Below, one piece after another: positions 6,550 to 15,017 of a DNA stretch of 33,206 bases (position 1 is the stretch's first letter; each line of letters opens with the position of its first letter). Source of the stretch: Klebsiella pneumoniae (GTDB lineage: Bacteria; Pseudomonadota; Gammaproteobacteria; Burkholderiales; SG8-39). Position numbers and translations under genes: made by a program. The stretch is from contig CAMDRJ010000012.1 of assembly GCA_945906755.1 (NCBI GenBank), positions 1 to 33,206 on the forward strand. The letters run 5' to 3'. The notes below the pieces were generated by a model, which ran no database searches, was not told where the DNA came from, and saw only the letters and a list, made by a program, of their open reading frames with translations.

Positions 6550-8915
6550 TGCTCGATACCACCCGCCCAAAACTCGTCGGTGCGAGCGTCAAGCGCGTCG
6601 AAGATCCGCGCTTGCTCACCGGTCAGGGCAACTACACCGACGATCTACGTCTCAACGGCATGCTCCATGTCGGTCTCGTGCGCAGCGTCCATCCGTTCGC
6701 GCGGATCGTTCGCATCGATGTAGCAGAGGCCAAGCGCATGCCGGGTGTGATCGGCATCTTTACCGCCGCCGATCTCGAAGGGGCGGCCAAACCGATTCTC
6801 GCTACCTCGAAGATGAAGGACTATCGAGCGGCCCCAATGCCGCTGCTTGCGAAAGACCGCGTGCACCATGTCGGCGAAGCGATCGTCGCGGTGGTTGCCG
6901 AATCGCGTTATCTCGCCGAAGACGCACTGCGCAAGGTCGAGATCGACTACGAACCGCTCACCGCTTGCACCGATCCGGAAGAAGCTGCGCGCCCAAGCGC
7001 ACCACTCGTGCATCCGGCACTTGGCACGAACATCTCGCTGGCGCGTGAATTCATGCGCGGTGATGTACCGGCGGCCATGGCGGCGGCCCAGGTCAGAGTC
7101 AAAGGCCGCTTTCGGCTTTTTCGCAAAGCGGCGCTCGCCTTGGAAAGCCGCAGCTATCTCGCCGAATTTAATGCCGGCCGGCGTGAGTTGACGCTGCACG
7201 CCTCCACGCAAGTTCCGGGCATCGTGCGTGAATCACTCGCCGAATTGCTCGATTTACCCGGCAACAGCGTGCGGGTGATCGCGCCCGATGTCGGTGGCGG
7301 CTTTGGCGCGAAGACTTCTGTCTATCCGGAAGAGATCCTCGTCTGCGTGCTCGCGCGCCGACTCGGCAAGCCGGTCAAGTACACGAGCGATCGGCTCGAA
7401 GATCTCTCCTCCACCTCCCAGGCATTCGATGAAGTAATCGATGCCGAACTGGGTGTCGCGGCCGATGGCACCTTGCTTGCATTGAGTGCTTCGGTGACAG
7501 GCGATGTCGGCGCGTATTCGATCTATCCATGGACGGCAGCGATTGAACCCGTGCAGGTCGTGAGTTTCCTGCCCGGCCCCTATCGGCTCGCGAACTATCT
7601 CGGGAAAGTGCGCGGTGTGATCACCCCGAAGGTGCCGTTGGGTCCTTATCGCGGTGTCGGCCGACCGGTGTCCACCTTCGTGATGGAACGCTTGATCGAT
7701 CTCGCCGCCAACAAGCTTGGCATCGATCCGATCGCGATGCGATTGAAGAATTTGGTGAAGGAAGACGAGTTCCCTTATAAAGCGGCGTCTGGCATCGTTT
7801 GGGATCGCTCGGCCTTCATTGAATGCCTTGATCTTGCATGCAAGAAGGTTGACTACCCAGCCTTGCGTTCGATGCAACAGCAGGCGCGGGCAGAAGGCCG
7901 TTGGATCGGCATCGGCATTGCTTCGTATGCGGAACTCACCGGGATCGGCTCGAAGATCCCGGCCGCCCCCGGTATGCCCGTCAACACCGGCACCGAGACA
8001 GCCACCATCCGCATCGATGCGACCGGCGCTGTCACCGCAATTTTTGGGGTGGCCTCGCATGGTCAAGGCCTGGAGACCACGCTTGCGCAAATCGTCGCCG
8101 ATGATCTCGGGGTGCGCATGGAAGACATCCGCATCGTGCAAGGCGATACCGCCGGCCGCGCTTATGTGACCGGCACCTATGCCAGCCGCAGCACCGTTCT
8201 GGCAGGCGGCGCAGCAAAACTCGCAGCCGCTGCAGTGCGCGAGAAAGTGATGCTGGCGGCTTCTCATCTCATGGAAGCGGCGGTCGAAGATCTCGATGCA
8301 TCGAATGGCATCATCTTTGTCCGCGGTACCGATCGGCGCATGAGCTTCAAGGAACTCGCGCGCAAGGTCTATGTTGAATTCGCGCGACTCCCAAAGGAAT
8401 TGCAACAGGAGCTGGAAGCCACCCGCCTCTATGACCCGATCGTCGGGACGACCTCGAGCGCGTCTCATATCGCGTTGGTCGAGGTAGACCCGGTCAGCTA
8501 TCAGGTGAAAGTCCTGAAGTATGTGGTGGCGGAAGATTGCGGCCGCGTGGTCAATCCAATGATCGTCGAGGGGCAAGTGCATGGCGGCGTTGCACAAGGC
8601 ATCGGTGCCGCTTTGCTAGAAGAAATTGTGTACAGTGAGGACGGCCAGTTGATGACGGGCAGTCTCATGGATTACGTGCTCCCGTCGGCAACCGAAATTC
8701 CGGTGATGGATGTTCATCATGTCGAGGCGGAATCGCCCTCCACGCTTGGCGGCTTTCGCGGCATGGGCGAAGGCGGCACCATCGGCGCGCCCGCTGCGAT
8801 CGCCAACGCGGTAAGCGACGCGCTGGCACATCTTGGCATCGAGATCAACGAGCTACCTGCAACGCCGGAACGGATTTTTCAACTGGTGGAGCGGGCTCGA
8901 ATGAAAAGCGTATAG
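6549..8915 (+). CDS. Molybdenum hydroxylase large (molybdopterin-binding) subunit
   Basis: A 788-residue catalytic subunit. It has the N-terminal hammerhead domain (GASVKRVEDPRLLTG from 11), the molybdopterin loop DVGGGFGAK (247-255), PYRGVGR at 366-372, and the catalytic glutamate Glu741 in GMGEGGTIGAP. True form I CO dehydrogenases carry a cysteine in a VAYRCSFR loop here. This protein has PYRGVGR instead, so it is not a CO dehydrogenase and more likely hydroxylates an organic, perhaps N-heterocyclic or aldehyde, substrate. The substrate is not readable. It overlaps the small-subunit stop by one base and is followed after 21 bases by an SDR gene in the same operon. Confidence 0.92.
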   Translation: MLDTTRPKLVGASVKRVEDPRLLTGQGNYTDDLRLNGMLHVGLVRSVHPFARIVRIDVAEAKRMPGVIGIFTAADLEGAAKPILATSKMKDYRAAPMPLLAKDRVHHVGEAIVAVVAESRYLAEDALRKVEIDYEPLTACTDPEEAARPSAPLVHPALGTNISLAREFMRGDVPAAMAAAQVRVKGRFRLFRKAALALESRSYLAEFNAGRRELTLHASTQVPGIVRESLAELLDLPGNSVRVIAPDVGGGFGAKTSVYPEEILVCVLARRLGKPVKYTSDRLEDLSSTSQAFDEVIDAELGVAADGTLLALSASVTGDVGAYSIYPWTAAIEPVQVVSFLPGPYRLANYLGKVRGVITPKVPLGPYRGVGRPVSTFVMERLIDLAANKLGIDPIAMRLKNLVKEDEFPYKAASGIVWDRSAFIECLDLACKKVDYPALRSMQQQARAEGRWIGIGIASYAELTGIGSKIPAAPGMPVNTGTETATIRIDATGAVTAIFGVASHGQGLETTLAQIVADDLGVRMEDIRIVQGDTAGRAYVTGTYASRSTVLAGGAAKLAAAAVREKVMLAASHLMEAAVEDLDASNGIIFVRGTDRRMSFKELARKVYVEFARLPKELQQELEATRLYDPIVGTTSSASHIALVEVDPVSYQVKVLKYVVAEDCGRVVNPMIVEGQVHGGVAQGIGAALLEEIVYSEDGQLMTGSLMDYVLPSATEIPVMDVHHVEAESPSTLGGFRGMGEGGTIGAPAAIANAVSDALAHLGIEINELPATPERIFQLVERARMKSV

Positions 8916-8936
8916 ATCAATTAACAGGAGCAGTCC

Positions 8937-9695
8937 TTGGACTACGAACTCAAAGGCAAAGTAGCACTCGTCACCGGCGCGGCTCGCGACACCGGCCGTG
9001 AAATCGCGCTTGCGCTTGGCGCCGAAGGCGCGACCGTCGCGATCAACTATCTGCATTCACAAAAGGATGCAGAAGAAACGCTCGCGCAGATCAAAGCCAG
9101 AGGCGGCAACGGCAAGCTGTACAAGGCCGATGTCACCGATTTCGCCGCAGTGAAGGGTATGGTCGAAGCAATCGCCAAAGATCATGGACGGCTCGACATT
9201 CTCGTCAACAACGCGGGTTATGTGCAGCGCCAACGCTTCACCGATACGACGCCCGAAGACTGGAAGAAGCAGATCGACGTCGGCCTCTACAGCGTGATTC
9301 ATTGCTGTCATGCAGCCGTTCCGCATATCGCCAAGCAAAGTGGCGGGCGGATCATCAACTTGGTTGGCGATTCAGCGCGCGTCGGCGAATCGGGCCTTGC
9401 GATTACCGCGGCCTCTCGTGGCGGTGTGCTCGCACTCACCAAATCGCTTGCGAAAGAATTAGGCCGCAACTGGATCACCGTGAACGCGGTATCGCTTGGT
9501 CTTGTCGTCACCAGCCATTCCGACCCGAAATGGTTGGAGGCCAATATGGACAAGATTATCCGCAACTATCCCCTGCGCCGTCTTGGCAAAGCGCAGGATG
9601 TCTCGACCCTGGTCGCCTATCTCGCCTCCGAAGGCGCGAGCTGGATCACCGGTCAAGTGGTGAGTGTCAGCGGCGGGTTCAGCACGGTCGGCTGA
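8937..9695 (+). CDS. SDR-family protein with replaced catalytic Tyr and Lys
   Basis: A 252-residue short-chain dehydrogenase fold. The nucleotide-binding loop is TGAARDTG (13-20), and NNAG (91-94) is intact. The catalytic Ser is probably Ser146 (GDSAR). Where classical SDRs have YxxxK, this protein reads T157-A-A-S-R161, so both the catalytic tyrosine and lysine are replaced. It may act by a different mechanism or only bind cofactor or ligand. The TTG start at 8937 is chosen because AGGAG lies six bases upstream, whereas the next in-frame ATG would remove the Rossmann fold. It is the last gene of the molybdenum hydroxylase operon, so it may act on the hydroxylated product. Confidence 0.85.
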   Translation: MDYELKGKVALVTGAARDTGREIALALGAEGATVAINYLHSQKDAEETLAQIKARGGNGKLYKADVTDFAAVKGMVEAIAKDHGRLDILVNNAGYVQRQRFTDTTPEDWKKQIDVGLYSVIHCCHAAVPHIAKQSGGRIINLVGDSARVGESGLAITAASRGGVLALTKSLAKELGRNWITVNAVSLGLVVTSHSDPKWLEANMDKIIRNYPLRRLGKAQDVSTLVAYLASEGASWITGQVVSVSGGFSTVG

Positions 9696-9724
9696 GCAGC
9701 GAGTAACACCTTCAACGCAGTACC

Positions 9725-9814
9725 GTAGGGTGGAAAAGCGTAGCGCATTCCACCGAAGATTCGGTGATCGCATTTATTCACTATGGCGGAATGCGCGCTG
9801 CTGTTCCGCCCTAC
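9725..9814. repeat. Paired palindromic intergenic repeat (REP/BIME-like), GTAGGG ends outward
   Basis: Two hairpin units face each other: GTAGGGTGGAA...GCGCATTCCACC (9725-9754) and GGCGGAATGCGC...TTCCGCCCTAC (9785-9814). Each can fold on itself (GGTGGAA with TTCCACC; GGCGGAA with TTCCGCC), and the outer ends also pair with one mismatch. The same unit occurs at 23414-23498. In the transcript it could form a strong hairpin after the SDR gene. Confidence 0.8.
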
Positions 9815-9839
9815 GTTTAACCCTTCACGGGAATATGCC

Positions 9840-10721
9840 ATGACCCGTCACATCGGCAGCATTCGCATCGATCGTGTCATCGAAGAAGAGGGACCGGACT
9901 TCATCGCCTCGCGCCTCTTGCCCGATGCGACACCGGCTGCGCTCGATCCGCATCGCCATTGGCTCGAACCGCGTTTTCTCGATCCGGCCACGCAAAAACT
10001 GGTGCTCACCATGCAATCGTATGTGCTGCGAACCCCGCAACATACGATTCTGGTCGACACCTGCGTCGGCAACGACAAGGCACGCCGCTTCCATGCGCCC
10101 TGGAATATGCGCACACACACGACCTGGCTCGATCGCCTGAACGATGTGGGCGTCCAAGTAGAAGAAGTCGACTATGTCATGTGCACGCATTTACATGCGG
10201 ACCATGTTGGCTGGAATACCAGGCTGCTCAATGGCCGCTGGGTGCCGACTTTTCCGAACGCGCGTTATGTCTTCTCCAAGGCCGAGTGGGCCTATTGGGA
10301 AGAACTCAACAAGAAAGGCGCGAAGTATTCGGATGGCTGCATCAACGACAGCGTGTTGCCGGTGGTCGAAGCCGGACGCGCCGTGTTCGTCGATAGTGAT
10401 CATGCCTTCAACAACGAAATCTACTTCGAACCGACCGCCGGGCACACACCAGGCCATATTGCGATCAAGCTGGTGTCTGGCGGCAAGACGGGCGTGCTAA
10501 GCGGCGATGTGATCCACAGTCCGATCCAATGCACGCATCCGGAGTGGAGCGCGGTAGGTTGCTTCGATCAAGAGATGTCGCGGCAAACGCGCCGCGCGTT
10601 TCTGGAGCGCTATTGCGAGACCGATACGCTGGTGATGACGGCGCATTTTCCATCGCCATCGGCGGGCTATGTTGAACGTGCGGGCAAGGCGTTTCGGTTT
10701 CGGTTCGAGGAGGAAGACTAA
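9840..10721 (+). CDS. MBL-fold metallo-hydrolase, lactonase-like
   Basis: A 293-residue metallo-beta-lactamase-fold protein. The zinc motif THLHADHVGW gives His117, His119, Asp121 and His122. Further ligands are His202 (TAGHTPGH), Asp223 (LSGDVIHSP) and His269 (TAHFPSP), a complete dinuclear metal site. The layout resembles N-acyl-homoserine lactonase-like hydrolases, although the substrate could equally be another lactone or ester. The ATG at 9840 is preferred over the longer open frame because the frame before it lies in the palindromic repeat; a weak GGGA precedes it. It may share the upstream operon or have its own promoter. Confidence 0.85.
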   Translation: MTRHIGSIRIDRVIEEEGPDFIASRLLPDATPAALDPHRHWLEPRFLDPATQKLVLTMQSYVLRTPQHTILVDTCVGNDKARRFHAPWNMRTHTTWLDRLNDVGVQVEEVDYVMCTHLHADHVGWNTRLLNGRWVPTFPNARYVFSKAEWAYWEELNKKGAKYSDGCINDSVLPVVEAGRAVFVDSDHAFNNEIYFEPTAGHTPGHIAIKLVSGGKTGVLSGDVIHSPIQCTHPEWSAVGCFDQEMSRQTRRAFLERYCETDTLVMTAHFPSPSAGYVERAGKAFRFRFEEED

Positions 10722-10756
10722 GCGGTTTCCACCTCGATAAGCCGCTACAATCCCGC

Positions 10757-12595
10757 ATGCTCAATCGTCTCTATGGTTGGTTCGAGCGCCGGGTCAACGC
10801 GACCGCGCCACCGACCGGCGGCGCACCGCCCGCCACCCTCGCTGCCTTCTACTGGCATTTCGTCGGGCCGCACAAGCTGCTGTTCGCTTCCATCTTGCTC
10901 ACCGGCTTTGGGATCGCGATCGTCGATTCGCTGATCCCAGTATTCATTGGTCGGTTGGTCTCGCTCATGGCGGAGACCGATCGCGCGAACGCACTGCACA
11001 ACGCGATGCCAATGCTGCTCACCATGGCGGTCGTGATCCTGATCGGTCGACCGCTCGCCAATTACGCCGATCTGTTGGCCCGCAATAACGGCATCGTGCC
11101 GGGTGTGACGAGCCGCATCCGCTGGCTCGCGCATTGGCATGTCATCCGCCAGAGCTGGGGATTTTTTCAGAATGATTTCGCGGGCCGCATCGCCAATCGC
11201 GTGATGCAGACGGCAAGCGCGGTACGGGAAAGCGTGGTCTCCAGCATCCGCGCAGTCTGGTACATCGCGATGTATGGCACGACCGCGCTGATCCTGATGG
11301 GCACAGCCGACCCGCGCCTTGCCGCGCCGACGCTCGCGTGGATCATCGGTTATCTCTTTTTCCTGCGCTATTTCGTGCCGCGCATGCGAAGGCTCGGCAA
11401 AGCGAGCGCCGAAGCGAATTCCCAACTGGTTGGTCGCATCGTCGACAGCTACACCAACATCCTCACGGTAAAGCTGTTTGCTCGGGCACGCGATGAAGAT
11501 GCCTATGTGCGCGACGCAGTCGACGAGCACAAGAACGCGGTCGCCGCCCATATGCGTCTGATCAGCAACTTCATCATGACCTTGCAGATCATGAACGCCA
11601 TGCTGTTGGTATCAACGGCCGCGGTGGGCGTGGCGCTGTGGGGACGCGGCACGATCGATGTCGGCGTCGTGGCGATGGCCTTGCCGCTGGCATGGCAGAT
11701 CGCGAACATGGCGGGCTGGGTGTCGTGGGAAGTCACTAGCATTTTCGAGAACATCGGCAATGTGCAGGAAGGCATGATGACGATTGCCGTACCGCATACG
11801 CTGGTCGACATACCCAACGCAAAGCCACTTGAAGTCACGCGCGGGGAAATTCGCTTCGAGAAGGTGACGTTTGGCTATGACCGGCGCCCACCGGTCTTCA
11901 CCGACCTCGATCTGGTGATCCGCCCAGGTGAGCGCGTTGGCATTGTGGGGCGTTCCGGCGCGGGCAAATCGACGCTCGTGAATCTGTTGCTGCGCTTTTT
12001 TGATCTGCAAGCCGGCCGCATCCTGATCGACGACCAGACGATTGCAAGCGTCACCCAAGAAAGCCTGCGGGCCGCGATCGGCGTGGTGACGCAGGACACC
12101 TCACTCCTGCATCGTTCGATCGCCGACAACATCAAATACGGCCGGCCGCACTCCACGCCCGCCGAGATCGAGGCCGCAGCGCGCAAGGCACAAGCGCATG
12201 CATTCATCAGCGGCCTGCGCGATCAAAGCGGACACGACGGCTATGCCGCGCTGGTAGGTGAGCGCGGCGTCAAGCTTTCGGGCGGACAACGCCAACGGGT
12301 GGCGATCGCGCGTGTGCTGTTGAAGGATGCGCCGATTCTGGTGCTGGATGAGGCCACCTCATCGCTCGACAGCGAAGTCGAGGTCGCTATCCAGGAACAG
12401 TTGCTCGGCTTGATGGCGGGCAAGACCGTGATCGCGATCGCGCATCGCTTGTCGACGATCGCACGCATGGACCGGTTGATCGTGCTCGATGAAGGGCGCA
12501 TCGTCCAGGAAGGCACACATGAATCCCTCTTGGCGTCAGGTGGTCTATACGCAGACCTGTGGGCGCATCAATCGGGCGGATTTATCGCGGCTTGA
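10757..12595 (+). CDS. ABC exporter, fused membrane and ATPase domains (MsbA/MdlB type)
   Basis: A 612-residue half-transporter. Residues about 35-340 form the membrane domain with several hydrophobic helices (for example 41-70, 88-100, 168-183, 190-207, 280-296). The ATPase domain has Walker A GRSGAGKST (398-406), Q-loop Gln446, signature LSGGQ (507-511), Walker B ILVLDE (527-532) and H-loop His563. Such proteins form homo- or heterodimers that export lipids, peptides or drugs. No partner half is present, so a homodimer is likely. It lies convergent to the minus-strand catabolic operon, with only 37 bases between the two stops. Confidence 0.9.
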   Translation: MLNRLYGWFERRVNATAPPTGGAPPATLAAFYWHFVGPHKLLFASILLTGFGIAIVDSLIPVFIGRLVSLMAETDRANALHNAMPMLLTMAVVILIGRPLANYADLLARNNGIVPGVTSRIRWLAHWHVIRQSWGFFQNDFAGRIANRVMQTASAVRESVVSSIRAVWYIAMYGTTALILMGTADPRLAAPTLAWIIGYLFFLRYFVPRMRRLGKASAEANSQLVGRIVDSYTNILTVKLFARARDEDAYVRDAVDEHKNAVAAHMRLISNFIMTLQIMNAMLLVSTAAVGVALWGRGTIDVGVVAMALPLAWQIANMAGWVSWEVTSIFENIGNVQEGMMTIAVPHTLVDIPNAKPLEVTRGEIRFEKVTFGYDRRPPVFTDLDLVIRPGERVGIVGRSGAGKSTLVNLLLRFFDLQAGRILIDDQTIASVTQESLRAAIGVVTQDTSLLHRSIADNIKYGRPHSTPAEIEAAARKAQAHAFISGLRDQSGHDGYAALVGERGVKLSGGQRQRVAIARVLLKDAPILVLDEATSSLDSEVEVAIQEQLLGLMAGKTVIAIAHRLSTIARMDRLIVLDEGRIVQEGTHESLLASGGLYADLWAHQSGGFIAA

Positions 12596-12632
12596 CCCAA
12601 GCGCAAATCGTGCTCCGAGCCTGACGCGCACA

Positions 12633-15017
12633 TCAACGCGGCGCCGCCTTCCTGATCAAAGCAAGCAATCGCTCAGGCGTGACCGGCAATTCATTGATGC
12701 GGATATCAAGTGGTCGCAGCGCATCTTCAATCGCCGAGACGATCGCGCTTGGCGCCCCGATCGTGCCGCTTTCAGCCGCGCCTTTCACCCCAAGTGGATT
12801 GAGCGGCGTGGGCGATTCCATATGATGGATCTCCACGCGTGGCACCACATCGGCGGTCGGTAGCAGGTAGTCGGCATAGGTAATCGTAGTGGGCTGCCCT
12901 TCCGCGTCATAGCGCATCCATTCGAAGAGCGTCATGCCGATACCATGCACCACGCCACCCAGCACCTGACCTTCGACCAGCATCGGATTGATCATCGTGC
13001 CGCAGTCATGCACCACCACATAGCGAAGCAGCCGCACGTTCCCCGTGGCGATATCGACCTCCGCTTCGACCAGATGGCAGCCATTGGTATAGGTGATCGC
13101 GGGCGGCTCATAGTCGCTCGATGCCGCAAGACCGGGCGTAACGCCTTTCGGCAGTGCGAAGCCGGGCGCGCCGTTGAGAATCTTCGCCACCTCGCCAAGG
13201 CTTCGCTGCATATTCGGGACACCCTTCACCTGCACGAAGCCATCGACCAGATCAAGATCTTCGGGCGCGACTTCGAGCAGACTCGCGACCGTCTTCTTCG
13301 CTTTGTCGGCGACTTGCTGCGCAGCAATGAAAGCTGCGTTACCAGCGGTAACCGCTTGTCGGCTCGCAAACGCACCGAAGCCCAATGGGCTTGCATCGGT
13401 ATCGCCGTCGATAACGTGGATGTCGGCAGCACGCACACCCAACACGCCACCCACCAGCTGCGCAAGCATGGTCTTCGTACCCTGCCCTTGCGCGGTGGCG
13501 CCAGTGGTCACGACGATCTTGCCGGACGGACCGATGCGCACCGCTGCACTCTCAAAGGGTCCGCGTCCGGTGCCTTCGACGTAATTGGCCAGTCCAAGAC
13601 CGAGCCAACGACCCACTTTCTTTGCGGCGGCCTGTCGCGCCGGAAAGTCATGCCAACCCGCTGCGTCGAGCGCCCGGCGCTGACATTCGGGATAGTCGCC
13701 ACTATCGTACGTCATCGCTAAACCATCGCGCGTCACGACCTGCGTTTGGTACGGCATACGTTCGGCAGAAATCAAATTGCGCCGGCGAATTTCATCGCGA
13801 CCAATCCGCGCGAGCCCCGCCGCGCGATCGAGCAGGCGCTCCATCACGAAGGTACCTTGCGGACGACCGGCACCGCGTGTTGGTGCTACCGGCGCCATAT
13901 TGGTGAGGCACCAGGCGATATCGATGTGATACGCGGGCAGAATGTACGGGCCAACGAGATTCGTCACGGCGTTAAATGGCGTCGCCATGCCGTAAGGCGA
14001 ACAAGAACCATGATCGTGGAAGAGTTTGCCGCGAATGCCCCGCAGCTTGCCATCGGCGTCAAAAGCAGCCTCGACCTCCCATTCCTGATCGCGCTCCATT
14101 GCGGTCGTATAGAAACTCTCCAGCCGATCTTCGATCCACTTGATCGGGCGACCGAGCAAACGCGCCGCCGCGGGCAATACCATTTCTTCCGGATGGATCA
14201 CCGCCTTGGGCCCAAAACCACCACCGACATCGGGCGCGATGAAGCGCACCTGATGCTCGAACAGGCCATAGAGCTCGCGCAGAAACACCTTGGCACGATG
14301 CGGCGCCTGCGTGCTATCCCAAACGGTGTAGTGGTCGAGCGTCGCGTCATAACGCGCCACCACGCCGCGCGGCTCGATCGAATGGCCGCCGCCTTTATGC
14401 AAGCGAAAGCGTTCGGTGATGCGATGCGTGGCGAGCGCAAAAGCGGCATCAAGATCACCGTACCGCACCGCCGTCTGTGCCACCAGATTGTTCGGACAGT
14501 CCAGTCGCGCCTTGGGTGAGTCGGAGAGAAGCCCCAGCCGCGCATCGATCACCGCAGGCAGCGCCTCCATGTCGAGATCAACCAAGCGGGCCGCGTCTTC
14601 CGCGATACGGCGCGACTCCGCAATGACGATCGCGATCGGTTCGCCCACATAGCACGCTTCGTCTTTGACAAGCCACGGCGGATCAACATGGAACTTGACC
14701 ATCGCGGCGGGCAAGGCCATCGGGATGCGATCGCTCGTCATGAGCGCTCGCAGATCGGCATAGGCAAGGACGGCATGGACACCGGCCATCGACCGCGCAT
14801 TGGTGCAGTCGATGCCACGCAAACGCCCATGCGCGAGCGGACTGCGCACAAAACACGCATGCAGCATGCTGGGCAAGACTATGTCATCGATGAAGCGTGC
14901 GACCCCGCGCAGCAGGACGCCATCTTCGACGCGCGGTACGGACCGCGACGCCCACGCGCCTTGCGGATCTACAGGTGATCGGTGATACAACGCCAGCGGC
15001 CTTCCTGGATCTGGCAC
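12633..15017 (-). CDS. Second molybdenum hydroxylase large subunit, without its own medium and small subunits
   Basis: A protein of up to 794 residues of the xanthine dehydrogenase large-subunit family. It has RSVPRVEDGVLLRG near 25-38, the molybdopterin loop DVGGGFGPK (263-271), PTRGAGR (379-385, the form II-like loop) and catalytic Glu749 in GAAESGTIGAP. It differs clearly from the large subunit at 6549-8915. The open frame starts at GTG 15017 inside the upstream gene, but a TTG at 14990 has AGGAAGG nine bases before it and would cut the overlap from 49 to 22 bases, so the start is uncertain. It is the last gene of the liv operon. No FAD or 2Fe-2S subunit lies nearby, so it may borrow those encoded at 5198-6549. 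Confidence 0.9.
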   Translation of the reverse strand: MPDPGRPLALYHRSPVDPQGAWASRSVPRVEDGVLLRGVARFIDDIVLPSMLHACFVRSPLAHGRLRGIDCTNARSMAGVHAVLAYADLRALMTSDRIPMALPAAMVKFHVDPPWLVKDEACYVGEPIAIVIAESRRIAEDAARLVDLDMEALPAVIDARLGLLSDSPKARLDCPNNLVAQTAVRYGDLDAAFALATHRITERFRLHKGGGHSIEPRGVVARYDATLDHYTVWDSTQAPHRAKVFLRELYGLFEHQVRFIAPDVGGGFGPKAVIHPEEMVLPAAARLLGRPIKWIEDRLESFYTTAMERDQEWEVEAAFDADGKLRGIRGKLFHDHGSCSPYGMATPFNAVTNLVGPYILPAYHIDIAWCLTNMAPVAPTRGAGRPQGTFVMERLLDRAAGLARIGRDEIRRRNLISAERMPYQTQVVTRDGLAMTYDSGDYPECQRRALDAAGWHDFPARQAAAKKVGRWLGLGLANYVEGTGRGPFESAAVRIGPSGKIVVTTGATAQGQGTKTMLAQLVGGVLGVRAADIHVIDGDTDASPLGFGAFASRQAVTAGNAAFIAAQQVADKAKKTVASLLEVAPEDLDLVDGFVQVKGVPNMQRSLGEVAKILNGAPGFALPKGVTPGLAASSDYEPPAITYTNGCHLVEAEVDIATGNVRLLRYVVVHDCGTMINPMLVEGQVLGGVVHGIGMTLFEWMRYDAEGQPTTITYADYLLPTADVVPRVEIHHMESPTPLNPLGVKGAAESGTIGAPSAIVSAIEDALRPLDIRINELPVTPERLLALIRKAAPR

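Noticed and set aside
7254-8597. A 447-codon minus-strand frame inside the molybdenum hydroxylase large-subunit gene
   Set aside because: It is antisense to a well-conserved gene, with composition typical of GC-driven spurious frames.
5198-8915. Aerobic CO dehydrogenase (coxMSL)
   Set aside because: Subunit order fits, but the large subunit lacks the cysteine-containing VAYRCSFR loop of true form I CO dehydrogenase.
10723-10751. Promoter just before the ABC exporter gene (TACAAT at 10746-10751)
   Set aside because: The -35 box is poor and the -10 lies only five bases before the ATG, which would demand a nearly leaderless transcript.
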